Source: Dictyobacter alpinus (GTDB lineage: Bacteria; Chloroflexota; Ktedonobacteria; Ktedonobacterales; Ktedonobacteraceae). Taken from it: DNA of 64,000 bases. Location of the stretch: NCBI RefSeq assembly GCF_003967575.1, contig NZ_BIFT01000002.1:2666001-2730000 (forward strand), read 5' to 3'. Below, piece after piece: positions 8,782 to 17,096 of this stretch. The translations under genes were made by a program, and so were the position numbers. How positions within the stretch are numbered: the first letter of the stretch is position 1; each line of letters starts with the position of its first letter. The notes beneath the pieces were generated by a model. That model was given only the letters and a program-made list of their open reading frames with translations. It did not search any database and was not told the origin of the DNA.

Positions 8782-8796
8782 ATTTAGTTACTAAAT
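8782..8796. promoter_or_regulatory. Short palindrome in intergenic region
   Basis: ATTTAG-tta-CTAAAT is a perfect inverted repeat in the 305-base AT-rich gap between divergent genes (8659 minus, 8965 plus). It could be an operator, but there is no regulator gene next to it. Nothing else stands out in this gap. Confidence 0.3.
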
Positions 8797-8964
8797 CATA
8801 TTGATTCATAGCAGCCGAATAAGTAGAGGTTACGAAATATGGATCTGAGTGCTTCAATATGGACAAAATGTCTATACCGTAACAGAGCATAATTATGGTA
8901 TGCTCATAGAATAGAATACTACTCTGGTACATCTCAATGTCGAGATCAAGCGAGGAAGATGAAG

Positions 8965-9222
8965 ATGAGTGTTTTTGAACAACTAAAAAATTTATTCATG
9001 GATGATCTTCAGGCATTACGCCAATTGAAGAAACATGGCTGGTTTGTCTGGCCGATGGAACGGGTTGTCAAGCAGGAGCATCTAGGACGTTGTTGTTATC
9101 TGGCGGAAGAGTTATTAAGCGAAGATGAACTGCAGCAGATGAAAGCGCAATTGGCCCTTTCGAATCTTCAATGGCATAGTTTAAAGACGAAAGTCTCTGG
9201 CGATCGTCATGCAAAGTCATAA
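8965..9222 (+). CDS. Small hypothetical protein
   Basis: 85 residues from the ATG at 8965; an ATG two codons earlier (8959) is too close to the ribosome site GAGGA (8952-8956). The protein is soluble, helical and charged, with two Cys together (GRCCYL) and a Trp-rich middle (HGWFVWPME). It matches no family I know. A strong hairpin with a T-run follows, so it looks like an independent transcription unit. Confidence 0.55.
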   Translation: MSVFEQLKNLFMDDLQALRQLKKHGWFVWPMERVVKQEHLGRCCYLAEELLSEDELQQMKAQLALSNLQWHSLKTKVSGDRHAKS

Positions 9223-9256
9223 GATATTCTCGTTTCACTTATAAATGTGTACCGTC

Positions 9257-9350
9257 TTAGCCAGCGTTTTCCTCTCTATTTTATGGTTATTATATCTACT
9301 TTGATAAACCTTTGAGAGCAGAAGACGCTGGCTAAAACATGTCTTTTTTT
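9257..9350 (+). terminator. Long-stem terminator
   Basis: TTAGCCAGCGT (9257-9267) pairs with ACGCTGGCTAA (9325-9335), with a further inner CTCTC/GAGAG helix, and a run of seven T follows at about 9344. It terminates the small gene ending at 9222. The 57-base loop is long for a simple terminator. Confidence 0.6.
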
Positions 9351-9516
9351 GTGTTGGAAATGCGAAAGTTCATATCTGGATACTATAGATAACGTGCAAA
9401 GCAAGCAGCAGGCTAGATAAAAGTCCTGGTCGGTTTAGCGCACTTGCATTTCTTTTTGCTTTAGGGCATACTGGAACTAGAAATAAAGTTCTAATGTTGT
9501 GAGGAGACGAAAAGGG

Positions 9517-9864
9517 ATGCAGGAAGATCCAATTGAGCGTTTGCGCGCGTTCTGTATGGCTTTACCGGAGGCAACCGAGGGTGGTGGAGTAGGGAATCCT
9601 ACTTTCCGGGTGCGAGATAAGATTTTCGCGATGCAACATCCAGTGGATGGTCGTATGACGGTCTGGTGCAAGGCGCCAGCGGGCGCGCAGCAGGCGCTGG
9701 TCAATTCTGATCCTACCCAGTTTTTTGTACCACCCTATGTGGGGGGTAAAGGCTGGATCGGTCTGTGGTTTGATATCGATATTGACTGGGAGATGGTCAA
9801 TGATCTGGTCAAAGATAGTTATCGCCTTATCGCCCCCAAACGTCTGGCGGCCCAACTTACATAG
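9517..9864 (+). CDS. MmcQ/YjbR-family protein
   Basis: 115 residues from the ATG at 9517, served by GAGGAG 10 bases upstream; a GTG at 9499 would overlap that site. The pattern is typical of the YjbR fold: an N-terminal helix with ALPEATEG, the strands NPTFRVRDKIFAMQ and MTVWCKAP, FVPPYVGGKGWIGLWFD in the middle, and a final helix IxxSYRLIAPKR. Some members have been proposed to bind DNA, but the biochemical role is not established. A single gene ending at a hairpin shared with the next, convergent gene. Confidence 0.85.
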   Translation: MQEDPIERLRAFCMALPEATEGGGVGNPTFRVRDKIFAMQHPVDGRMTVWCKAPAGAQQALVNSDPTQFFVPPYVGGKGWIGLWFDIDIDWEMVNDLVKDSYRLIAPKRLAAQLT

Positions 9865-9883
9865 ATCTCAGCAGGTAGAGAAA

Positions 9884-9911
9884 AGGATGAGGAAAGATAT
9901 ATCCTCATCCT
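9884..9911. terminator. Hairpin between convergent genes
   Basis: AGGATGAGGA and TCCTCATCCT are perfect 10-bp arms with an 8-base loop between the ends of the YjbR-like and CAAX-protease genes. There is no clear T-run, so termination strength is uncertain. Confidence 0.5.
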
Positions 9912-9918
9912 GAGTGCT

Positions 9919-10887
9919 TTAGTTCTCTTTGGGATTTTCTGTGGACGGTGCTGTTTGCTGAACCGTGGGTTGCGCAAGGCGTCTGGTCAGGATCAGCCAG
10001 GCGGCGAAAACGAACCAGGGAAGCAGTCCTATCAGCCCCAGTGGGGCTCCGATGTAGAGATTACCTGTAGTGATGGCGAAGCCAAAGGCGGCGCTTGCTA
10101 CCGAGTTGATGGTGGCGTGGGCCAGGACGGCTGGCCAGATGCTGCCGGTCCGCAGGCGTAGCCAGGTGAAGAGTATGCTATATGCGATGGTAGTGAGCAT
10201 GAAGAAGAAGACGCCAAGGAGAGGATAGAGGCCACCAAACTCGTAGCCGTCCAGCACGATCAATGGTGCATGCCAGAAGCCCCAGATGACACCCAGCAGT
10301 AGCGTGGCTTTGATGGGTCCAAGTGGCAGGAGCCGTGGTAGCAGGTAGCCACGCCAGCCAAACTCTTCTCCAAAGGTGGCGATCATAGTGACCAGTACAC
10401 CTATAGTGCAGGCCTCTACAATGCCTAGCCATCCTACCAGGGTCGTTGAGCCCAGTGTTCTATTCTGCGCAGGCAGCACTTTCAACAAGGCCTGTACTTT
10501 GCCTGCCATGTCCCATTGCTGGAGATTGAACAGGATCGCCAGTGTAAATCCGACTGTCAGTAGCGCAATCGGTACGACATAGGCCGCCACATAAAACAGC
10601 CAGGTGTGCTTTTGTCCCTTGAGCTCTTTACTGCGCAGACGTAAGCCGGCATCGGCAAAGCCTTCATGGCGTATGAGGCGTACCAGGAGACAGGCTACGG
10701 CAGGACCAAACATGCCGAGTGCGGCCCGTGTAGTAAAGGGCACTCCAAGCTGCTTGAGCAGGATAAACATGATCCAGGCAAAGGCATAAGCCGCCAGTAA
10801 ATACCAGGCAACGCCTTTCCAATTTACGTGTTGAGATGCTGTTTGTGCGGTAGGATTAATTGTGTGGGTCGTGCTGTCTATGTTCAT
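9919..10887 (-). CDS. CPBP-family intramembrane metalloprotease
   Basis: 322 residues with about eight membrane helices. The Abi/CPBP (type II CAAX endopeptidase) signature is intact: EEFGWRGYLLPRL gives the EExxxR motif (E174, E175, R179), WGFWHAPL supplies the second motif His (H206), and HATINS near residue 270 the third. Bacterial members cleave membrane peptides, and several protect producers from bacteriocins. GGAGGA precedes the ATG. It lies 75 bases behind an HTH regulator on the same strand, a common pairing, so expression is probably controlled by that regulator. Confidence 0.9.
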   Translation of the reverse strand: MNIDSTTHTINPTAQTASQHVNWKGVAWYLLAAYAFAWIMFILLKQLGVPFTTRAALGMFGPAVACLLVRLIRHEGFADAGLRLRSKELKGQKHTWLFYVAAYVVPIALLTVGFTLAILFNLQQWDMAGKVQALLKVLPAQNRTLGSTTLVGWLGIVEACTIGVLVTMIATFGEEFGWRGYLLPRLLPLGPIKATLLLGVIWGFWHAPLIVLDGYEFGGLYPLLGVFFFMLTTIAYSILFTWLRLRTGSIWPAVLAHATINSVASAAFGFAITTGNLYIGAPLGLIGLLPWFVFAAWLILTRRLAQPTVQQTAPSTENPKEN

Positions 10888-10962
10888 ATCTTATTCCTCC
10901 GAGTTTCCTTACTGCTATAGAAGAAAGATCTATATATATAGAGCATCAATCGTTAAGAGATA

Positions 10963-11523
10963 CTAATCAGAATTTTTGTTAGCTTCATCCTGTGTCTGTT
11001 CGGATGGTGGCATCGACATAACAATGGTGTTAAAAAGGCGCTGCCTCCGTTCAGGGCCTGGTTGATAGGCAAGCCAGGGCTGGAAGAAAGTGCCGAGCTC
11101 TTGCAGAAACTGTTGGAATTCCTGATCACTTAGATGCAATAGCGCCTGGCGCATACCCATGTCGTTGTAGTCACGATCCTTTTTTTGCTGTAAGTATTGA
11201 GCATAATCGCCGATCAAGACGCTGACAAAGAGCTGGAACATATGCATTAGTTCGTCTGCGGTCATTTGTGAAAGATCCTCTGTACCCAGCACTGAACTGC
11301 CCTCGACTAGTGCATATGTTTTCTCATAGGTACCACGCTTCTGCTCCTCTTTGACCACCTGTAGGATTTCTGCTTTCACCAGCAGATTCAAATGGTGATA
11401 GAGCGTCGGAGTTGCTACATCGGCCATCTGCTTCGCCAGTTGCTGCGTGGTTTGAGCCTGCCTGCTAATTAAACCTATTATCCGCATCCGCACTGGATGC
11501 ATTAATATATCTGCCTTCGCCAT
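10963..11523 (-). CDS. ArsR-like winged-helix regulator
   Basis: 186 residues. Residues 1-75 form a winged helix: HPVRMRIIGLISRQAQTTQQLA, then the recognition part TPTLYHHLNLLVKAEIL and the wing region KRGTYEKTYALVEG. The C-terminal 100 residues are helical and probably handle dimerisation or ligand binding; no metal-binding Cys motif is visible. It precedes the CAAX-protease gene in an operon and sits directly behind a 30-bp palindrome that covers its own transcription start, so it is most likely an autorepressor of the pair. Confidence 0.85.
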   Translation of the reverse strand: MAKADILMHPVRMRIIGLISRQAQTTQQLAKQMADVATPTLYHHLNLLVKAEILQVVKEEQKRGTYEKTYALVEGSSVLGTEDLSQMTADELMHMFQLFVSVLIGDYAQYLQQKKDRDYNDMGMRQALLHLSDQEFQQFLQELGTFFQPWLAYQPGPERRQRLFNTIVMSMPPSEQTQDEANKNSD

Positions 11524-11540
11524 GCTCTTTCCCTTCTCTA

Positions 11541-11606
11541 TAGATTACTATAAATATTTATAATAATCTACAAAAAAATAATAATATAAAAAAAGAGAAA
11601 TGTCAA
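11541..11606 (-). promoter_or_regulatory. Promoter and 30-bp operator of the ArsR-like gene
   Basis: Read on the minus strand, TTGACA (11601-11606), a 17-base spacer and TATTAT (11578-11583) form a strong promoter. Immediately downstream, 11541-11570 is a near-perfect palindrome with 15-base arms (one mismatched pair) around a TATAAATATTTATA core. The palindrome covers the expected start of transcription, a classic repressor position. Confidence 0.75.
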
Positions 11607-11783
11607 CCAATCACGTGTGATGTTATCTGGCTTTATTGCATTCGACACGGTAAAATGGCTCAAAAATAAGCGAAAGTAGTTAGCGCTGCCAGAAAGAAAC
11701 TTTTTTACGTGAATTTTGGTGGGTGTTGTGCGACATAGAGGTGATGGTAGCAATATCAATATCTTTTAGCAAGGTTGAAATGC

Positions 11784-12971
11784 ATGGATAAGCAGATTTT
11801 GCAAGTAACGAGCGCGTTAGAGGGTGAACTCCTGTCGGAGCGTGCGCGCATTGTCCAATTATGTGCTTCTATTACGGGAAATGTTGATATCGCCGAGGAT
11901 CTGGCGCAGGAGGTACTATTAGAGGCGTGGAGCCATCTGCATATGTTGCGTGATGTGGATAAACAAAAGCAGTGGATGAATGGTATTACGCGTAATGTGT
12001 GTTTGCGTTGGGCCAGGCGAACAGGCCGTGAGCCGGTGCAGCCACTGTTGCTCCAGGATGAAGATGGAGATGAATACAATGCGGCCGATTTCCTTGCGGA
12101 TGATTATGATATAGAGGTCGCGTTGGAGCATAAAGAATTAATTGAGCTACTCGATCGCGCTCTGGCCTTGCTACCAGTGGAGACGCGGACGGTGATGATC
12201 CAGCGCTATATTGAGGAAACTCCGCTGGCGGAGCTGGCGGCCCGCATAGGTGCGCGTCCGAATGCGCTTGCGATGCGCCTGCAGCGTGGTAAGCTGGCTT
12301 TGCGCAACCTGTTAACTGGTGAGTTGAGCCATGAGGCGCAGGCATGGCTGGAATTCGTGAGAAAAACTGCTAGCGAGTGGGAAGAAACCAGCCTCTGGTG
12401 TGTGCTGTGTGGACAGCAACGTTTGCTGGGAACGATAGATGCTCAAGCAGGCTTTGTGCGTGTCAAGTGTCCCGTATGTTGTTCTCATCCTGATGATGTC
12501 ATCACTTCCAGCTATCTGCCTCAGACTTTACGGGGCATACAGAGCTATAAGCCTGCGCTGCGGCGTGTCTTGCGCTGGGTTGATACCTTCTATGGTTCAG
12601 GACTTGAGCGGGGGTATGTTGCCTGTACCCATTGCGACAAAACTGTACCTGTCAGGTATGAGTTACCGATAACGGCACCAACCTGGCTGAAAGGGAGTTC
12701 CCGACTACATCATACTATCAATACGTCCTGTCCGTTCTGTGGTTCGGACAACTGGGCGGCACTTGATTGTTATGCTCTGGCCGCACCAGAAGGACTGCGT
12801 TTCTGGCAAAAACATCCACGCATGCGTCTGTTGCCGATCAACGAAGTTGAGGCCCAGGGCCGTCCCGCGCTGCTGGTGACCTTTGAGAGTGTCAAAGAAC
12901 GGGCCAGCTTTTCAACGCTTTTTGAGCGGGAAACATATCGGAAGCTAGATACTTTCACGGAGGAAAATTGA
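11784..12971 (+). CDS. ECF-type sigma factor with C-terminal zinc ribbons
   Basis: 395 residues from the ATG at 11784, with AAGG 9 bases upstream. Residues about 20-80 match sigma region 2 (DIAEDLAQEVLLEAWSHL), and 125-178 match region 4 (LPVETRTVMIQRYIE, then an HTH). The last 200 residues are unusual: paired CxxC units C206/C209 with C229/C232, and C281/C284 with C316/C319, look like two zinc ribbons. Normal ECF sigmas end near residue 190. No anti-sigma gene is adjacent, so the extension may itself control activity by sensing redox state or metal (inference). The MFS gene starts 3 bases after the stop. Confidence 0.85.
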   Translation: MDKQILQVTSALEGELLSERARIVQLCASITGNVDIAEDLAQEVLLEAWSHLHMLRDVDKQKQWMNGITRNVCLRWARRTGREPVQPLLLQDEDGDEYNAADFLADDYDIEVALEHKELIELLDRALALLPVETRTVMIQRYIEETPLAELAARIGARPNALAMRLQRGKLALRNLLTGELSHEAQAWLEFVRKTASEWEETSLWCVLCGQQRLLGTIDAQAGFVRVKCPVCCSHPDDVITSSYLPQTLRGIQSYKPALRRVLRWVDTFYGSGLERGYVACTHCDKTVPVRYELPITAPTWLKGSSRLHHTINTSCPFCGSDNWAALDCYALAAPEGLRFWQKHPRMRLLPINEVEAQGRPALLVTFESVKERASFSTLFERETYRKLDTFTEEN

Positions 12972-12974
12972 TAT

Positions 12975-14255
12975 ATGCTGGCTGCGACTAACGATAAGCA
13001 CCCCTTCTCAACCGAGACGGATCCAGGACAGGCCCCGGTGCATGTGCCACTGTACGCTTTTTATGTTGCTAATTGTATCTCGCTGGTCGGAGATCGTTTG
13101 ACGATGCTGGCCGTTCCCTGGTTTGTGTTGCAGACAACCGGTAGTATCGAGCAAACGGCGTTGACTGCGGCCATTGCTACCCTGCCTCTGATACTCTCAT
13201 CCTTCTTTAGTGGGATTCTGGTTGATCGCCTGGGCTACAAACGTACAAGCGTGCTGGCGGATATTGCCAGTTGCGCGTGTACGCTGGCTATACCGCTGCT
13301 GTATATGCTGGCCAGCCTGCCTTTCTGGTTACTGCTAACCTTTGTTTTTCTGGGTGGCTTGCTTAAAGCGCCTGGAGAGGTGGCGCGCTCTTCGCTCTTG
13401 CCAGAACTGGTACGAGAGGCGCGGGTACCGATGGAGCGCGCCACGTCGATCAGCGATGGTCTAAGCCGCCTGGCAGGCTTATTAGGAGCGCCATTGGCGG
13501 CCTTGATCATGGTCTGGGTTAGCGCGAATAATCTCCTCTGGTTGGATGCGTTCTCCTTCGCGGTATCAGCGATACTGATTGGTCTCATGGTCCCTCGTAA
13601 GCTATCCCGCTCGCATACAGCGGGCGCGAACAGTGGCATACACCGTTATCTGGCAGAGCTACGTGAAGGGCTACAATTCATTGCGAGAGATACATTAATA
13701 CTCTCTATTCTGATGACCGTCCTGATCACAAATCTACTGGATAGTGCTCTTTTCTCAGTCATTTATCCAGTATATGTGCATACCTACTTTCAGAGTCCCT
13801 GGCCGCTCGGTGCCCTGATTGGTGTCTTCGGGGGAGCCGCATTCCTAGGCACGCTTATCTATGGAGCGATTGGACATCGGCTACCACGTCGGCTCACGCT
13901 AGGCATATCTTTCACCCTGGGTGGTGGCACGCGCTTTCTGGCCCTGGCCTTCTTCCCATTTCTTCCATTTCTGTTAGTTGTACAGGCCGTGACCGGGCTG
14001 GCCATTGGACCCATCAATCCATTGCTTATGACGCTAGGCTATGAGCGCATCCCTGAGCAGATGCGCTCACGTGTACTCGGAGTTATCGGCGCAGCTAGCC
14101 TGGGTGGGATCCCCATTGGTGTCCTCTTGTCAGGCTATCTGGTTAGCTGGCTTGGCATGCAGATGGCACTGATTATTATGGGAAGTATCTACTTGTTAGT
14201 GACGCTTGCACTGCTAGTAAATCCAGCATTGAAGAAGATGGAGAGAAAAAGTTGA
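12975..14255 (+). CDS. MFS efflux transporter
   Basis: 426 residues with about twelve membrane helices. The start of the membrane part, SLVGDRLTMLAVPWFVLQTTGS, and the loop motif DRLGYKRTSVLAD (a version of MFS motif A) place it with the MFS_3 group that contains EntS and macrolide-efflux proteins. GGAGG at 12959-12963 lies inside the end of the sigma-factor gene, and only 3 bases separate the two frames, so they are cotranscribed and probably translationally coupled. The pair may be a stress-response-plus-efflux unit. Substrate unknown. Confidence 0.88.
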   Translation: MLAATNDKHPFSTETDPGQAPVHVPLYAFYVANCISLVGDRLTMLAVPWFVLQTTGSIEQTALTAAIATLPLILSSFFSGILVDRLGYKRTSVLADIASCACTLAIPLLYMLASLPFWLLLTFVFLGGLLKAPGEVARSSLLPELVREARVPMERATSISDGLSRLAGLLGAPLAALIMVWVSANNLLWLDAFSFAVSAILIGLMVPRKLSRSHTAGANSGIHRYLAELREGLQFIARDTLILSILMTVLITNLLDSALFSVIYPVYVHTYFQSPWPLGALIGVFGGAAFLGTLIYGAIGHRLPRRLTLGISFTLGGGTRFLALAFFPFLPFLLVVQAVTGLAIGPINPLLMTLGYERIPEQMRSRVLGVIGAASLGGIPIGVLLSGYLVSWLGMQMALIIMGSIYLLVTLALLVNPALKKMERKS

Positions 14256-14389
14256 TAGGCATCAATGCGCTACTGTCCTGAGGATCGTATCCGTTTGGCA
14301 CCAACTGTGATCTCTCACGTAAGCTCGTATAGTATTCTTCCGATTTTATCTTTGCAAATAGAATAGAAGATTAGCGATCATTACTCTGT

Positions 14390-14395
14390 TATAAT
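14390..14395 (+). promoter_or_regulatory. Extended -10 promoter
   Basis: TGTTATAAT just upstream of the hydrolase gene contains a perfect TATAAT preceded by TGn. The -35 region is weak, as is usual for extended -10 promoters. About 25 bases separate it from the start codon. Confidence 0.5.
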
Positions 14396-14420
14396 GAAAC
14401 ATTGAAGGAGTATTTTGATA

Positions 14421-15221
14421 ATGGCGGCTAATACACATAATCCAACTGGAAATCATGCACCCGTAAATGGCATCAACCTTTACTATGAGGTTCATGGTAC
14501 TGGCAAGCCCTTGATCATGCTTCACGGTGGTTTTGGCACCTTTGATATGTTCTCAGCACTCTCGCCCACACTGATGCGTGAACATCAGGTTATCGGTGTT
14601 GATCTTTATGCCCACGGACGGACCGCGCTGACCGATCGTCCTATCGATTTTGCCCAGATGGCCGATGATATCGCTGGCCTGATCGATTACCTTGAACTTG
14701 AGAAACCGGACATCCTTGGCTATTCGCTTGGAGGTCTCGTAGCGCTTCAGACCGCCATCCGCCACCAAGAGCTCATCAACAAACTCGTGCTTATCTCCAT
14801 TCCCATCAAGCATACCGGCTGGTATCCAGAAGTGCAGGCAGGCATGGGCGCTATTAATGTTGATGGACTGATTAGTACTCCTGTCTATGATGCTTATAAG
14901 CAGGTTGCGCCAAAGCCAGAGGATTTTGCAGCCTTTGTAGGTAAAATGAAGGAAGGTATGAGCCGGGAATATGACTGGACCGAGGCTGTTTCGACTTTAA
15001 AGCTGCCTACTCTGATCATAGCCGGCGACTCTGATTCTTTCGCGCCTGCTCGTGCCGCGGAATTCTTTGCCCTTCTCGGTGGAGGCTTGAAAGATGCTGG
15101 CTGGAGTGGCGAACACATGGTCCCTTCTCAACTCGCCATCCTGCCGGGTGTTACTCATTACAACATTATTTTCCAACCGGATCTCCTCCTACCAATCATC
15201 TCCTCTTTCCTGAACAAGTAA
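14421..15221 (+). CDS. Alpha/beta hydrolase
   Basis: 266 residues from the ATG at 14421 (GAAGGAG 10 bases upstream). It has the standard fold: oxyanion HGGFG (35-39), DLYAHGRT, nucleophile elbow GYSLGG with Ser102, acid Asp205 in AGDSDSF and His246 in GVTHYN. Length and motif spacing are normal for soluble esterase, lipase or epoxide-hydrolase relatives; substrate cannot be assigned. It is followed by a 13-bp hairpin and appears to be a single-gene unit. Confidence 0.88.
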   Translation: MAANTHNPTGNHAPVNGINLYYEVHGTGKPLIMLHGGFGTFDMFSALSPTLMREHQVIGVDLYAHGRTALTDRPIDFAQMADDIAGLIDYLELEKPDILGYSLGGLVALQTAIRHQELINKLVLISIPIKHTGWYPEVQAGMGAINVDGLISTPVYDAYKQVAPKPEDFAAFVGKMKEGMSREYDWTEAVSTLKLPTLIIAGDSDSFAPARAAEFFALLGGGLKDAGWSGEHMVPSQLAILPGVTHYNIIFQPDLLLPIISSFLNK

Positions 15222-15226
15222 CACGC

Positions 15227-15266
15227 AGACATCTGGTGAAGATCTAGTTTATCTCACCAGATGTCT
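15227..15266 (+). terminator. Hairpin after the hydrolase gene
   Basis: Perfect 13-bp arms AGACATCTGGTGA (15227-15239) and TCACCAGATGTCT (15254-15266), starting 5 bases after the hydrolase stop. No strong T-run follows. The next promoter starts about 17 bases downstream, so the hairpin insulates the two units. Confidence 0.6.
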
Positions 15267-15282
15267 TATACAATGTTGAAGC

Positions 15283-15314
15283 TTGACACAATATACATAC
15301 ATATGGTATGTATA
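15283..15314 (+). promoter_or_regulatory. TetR promoter with operator O1
   Basis: TTGACA (15283-15288) is followed by an operator TATACATAC-atatg-GTATGTATA (15292-15314), whose right arm contains a possible -10 TATGTA at 18-base spacing. The same operator recurs at 15975-15997 with one changed base in the spacer. Repressor binding here would block the tetR promoter. Confidence 0.8.
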
Positions 15315-15341
15315 TATGTGAAGGAGCTTGATGACAGTCCT

Positions 15342-15953
15342 ATGCGTAAGACAAAAGAAGATGCCGCCCTTACCCGTAAACGCTTGCTGGATGCCGCGCT
15401 AGAGAGTTTTCACACCAATGGCTATGCGGCCACCACGCTTGAGGATATTGCCCGGCGGGCCGGGATCACGCGTGGGGCCATCCAGTGGCATTTTGGCAGT
15501 AAGGCTGATCTTTTTAATACGCTTGTGCGCGAATGCTATCAACGGGTGGCAACCCAATTTCAGGCTATCTATACGCAGGGAGGAACCCCATTGCAAGCGC
15601 TACGTCGGATCCTTTTGAGCTGGCTGACCTATCCCGAGCAGGATGCTGATTTTCGTAGTATGTTGGAATTGACCTTGTTGAAGACGGAGGTTTCGCCTGA
15701 ACTCGCTGAGGGTATGCAGGAGAAAATTCAGGGCAATCGTGCCTCTATCCAATTCTTTGCTGGCCTGATCCAGCAGGGGATCGCCGTTGGTGAGATTCGG
15801 CCCGATGTGCGTCCAGAGGCGGCTGCGACCGCTGCGCTGGGCATTATTAACGGTATGACCTCGCTCTGGTTGGTTGATCCTACGTCCTTTTCGCTTCAGA
15901 GCTATGCGGAAGATGCCGTGGACCTTTTTTTACAGGGTATTGCTCGCGTATAG
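15342..15953 (+). CDS. TetR/AcrR-family regulator of the ABC cassette
   Basis: 203 residues from the ATG at 15342 (MRKTKEDAALTRKRLLDAAL). The longer upstream frame runs through the operator and is not credible; AAGGAG at 15321 is rather far (15 bases). The HTH is typical (YAATTLEDIARRAGITRGAIQWHFGSKADL), and the ligand domain resembles AcrR/TtgR-type efflux repressors. It lies between two copies of one operator, the second directly before the ABC genes, so self-repression plus control of the transporter is well supported. Confidence 0.92.
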   Translation: MRKTKEDAALTRKRLLDAALESFHTNGYAATTLEDIARRAGITRGAIQWHFGSKADLFNTLVRECYQRVATQFQAIYTQGGTPLQALRRILLSWLTYPEQDADFRSMLELTLLKTEVSPELAEGMQEKIQGNRASIQFFAGLIQQGIAVGEIRPDVRPEAAATAALGIINGMTSLWLVDPTSFSLQSYAEDAVDLFLQGIARV

Positions 15954-15974
15954 GAGCTCTCTTTTTTTTGCTAT

Positions 15975-15997
15975 TATACATACATGTGGTATGTATA
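15975..15997 (+). promoter_or_regulatory. Operator O2 before the ABC transporter genes
   Basis: TATACATAC-atgtg-GTATGTATA matches operator O1 in 22 of 23 positions. It sits 22 bases after the tetR stop and 28 bases before the ABC start, consistent with a separate repressible promoter for the transporter genes. Confidence 0.8.
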
Positions 15998-16024
15998 TAT
16001 TTTACGTAAAGGAGAAATTATCAT

Positions 16025-17002
16025 ATGGCGTTGATCGATCTTGAGGATGTCTGGAAGCGCTTTCGCGTGCGAAGCGCTGTGGTTGAGGCGGTACGGGGGC
16101 TGGATTTGCACGTAGTTGAGGGCGAGATATTTGGTTTCCTGGGTCCAAATGGGGCTGGAAAATCGACCACGGTACGTATTCTAGCGACACTGCTCAAGCC
16201 AGATCAGGGCCGGGCTCGCGTGGCCGGCTTTGATCTGGCACGCCAACCTGCCCGGGTACGCGAGTGTATTGGTTATGTCGGACAGGTCAGGGGGAGCGGT
16301 GATGGCGCGACCGGTCGTGCACATATCCTGTTTCAGGCTCATGCTTATGGTATGGCTGGAACTGCGGCACGTCAGCGAATGCAGGAACTGGTGGCGCAAT
16401 TCGCTATGGAGACCTTTATCGATCGACCTATCCGTACTTATTCGGGAGGTCAGCGCCGCCGCCTGGATCTGGCGCTGGGTATCGTGCATCGACCAAAGAT
16501 TCTGTTCCTGGACGAGCCCAGCCTGGGCCTTGATCCACAGAGTCGGGCCTATCTCTGGGATGAAGTGCGCCGCTTGCATGCCCTGGGCACGACGGTTTTC
16601 CTGACCACGCATTATCTTGAGGAGGCTGACAGCCTGTGTGATCGTCTGGCGATCATCGATGGTGGTAAGATCGTGGCCGAAGGTACGCCAGCCAAGCTCA
16701 AACAGCAGATCGCGGGCGATGTTGTGACGTTTCGCCTGACACGTCCAGAGACAGCAGTGGAGCAGGCGCAGCAATTATTGCGTAACCAACCAGGCGTCCG
16801 AGAAATGAAGAGTGACCAGGCAGAATTATATGTCTATGTGGATCAAGGTGAAGAAGCCTTGGTCGTCCTGCTGCATCTGCTAGAGGGCGCAGGCATTGCG
16901 GTACAGAGCGTCGCCCTGACCCGTCCATCGCTCGACGATGTCTTCCTGCAACAGACAGGACGCTCGCTGCGGGAGGATACTGCCAACGCGATTAGCTTGT
17001 AA
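16025..17002 (+). CDS. ABC transporter ATPase, DrrA-like
   Basis: 325 residues; AAGGAG lies upstream. All nucleotide-binding motifs are present: Walker A GPNGAGKST (about 41-49), signature YSGGQRRRLDLALG (about 139), Walker B ILFLDEPSLGLD (about 160) and the H-loop THYLEEA. The C-terminal region after residue 235 matches the DUF4162-type extension of daunorubicin-resistance and other type-2 exporters. With the following permease it should form a two-gene drug or lipid exporter under TetR control. Confidence 0.93.
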   Translation: MALIDLEDVWKRFRVRSAVVEAVRGLDLHVVEGEIFGFLGPNGAGKSTTVRILATLLKPDQGRARVAGFDLARQPARVRECIGYVGQVRGSGDGATGRAHILFQAHAYGMAGTAARQRMQELVAQFAMETFIDRPIRTYSGGQRRRLDLALGIVHRPKILFLDEPSLGLDPQSRAYLWDEVRRLHALGTTVFLTTHYLEEADSLCDRLAIIDGGKIVAEGTPAKLKQQIAGDVVTFRLTRPETAVEQAQQLLRNQPGVREMKSDQAELYVYVDQGEEALVVLLHLLEGAGIAVQSVALTRPSLDDVFLQQTGRSLREDTANAISL

Positions 17003-17096
17003 TTGCTCTTGCTCTTATGAATTACCATCTTTCGATATATGCTGTATATGTTCATCCAATGTATGCTGTATACCTTCAGCACAAGGAAGGATCGCC

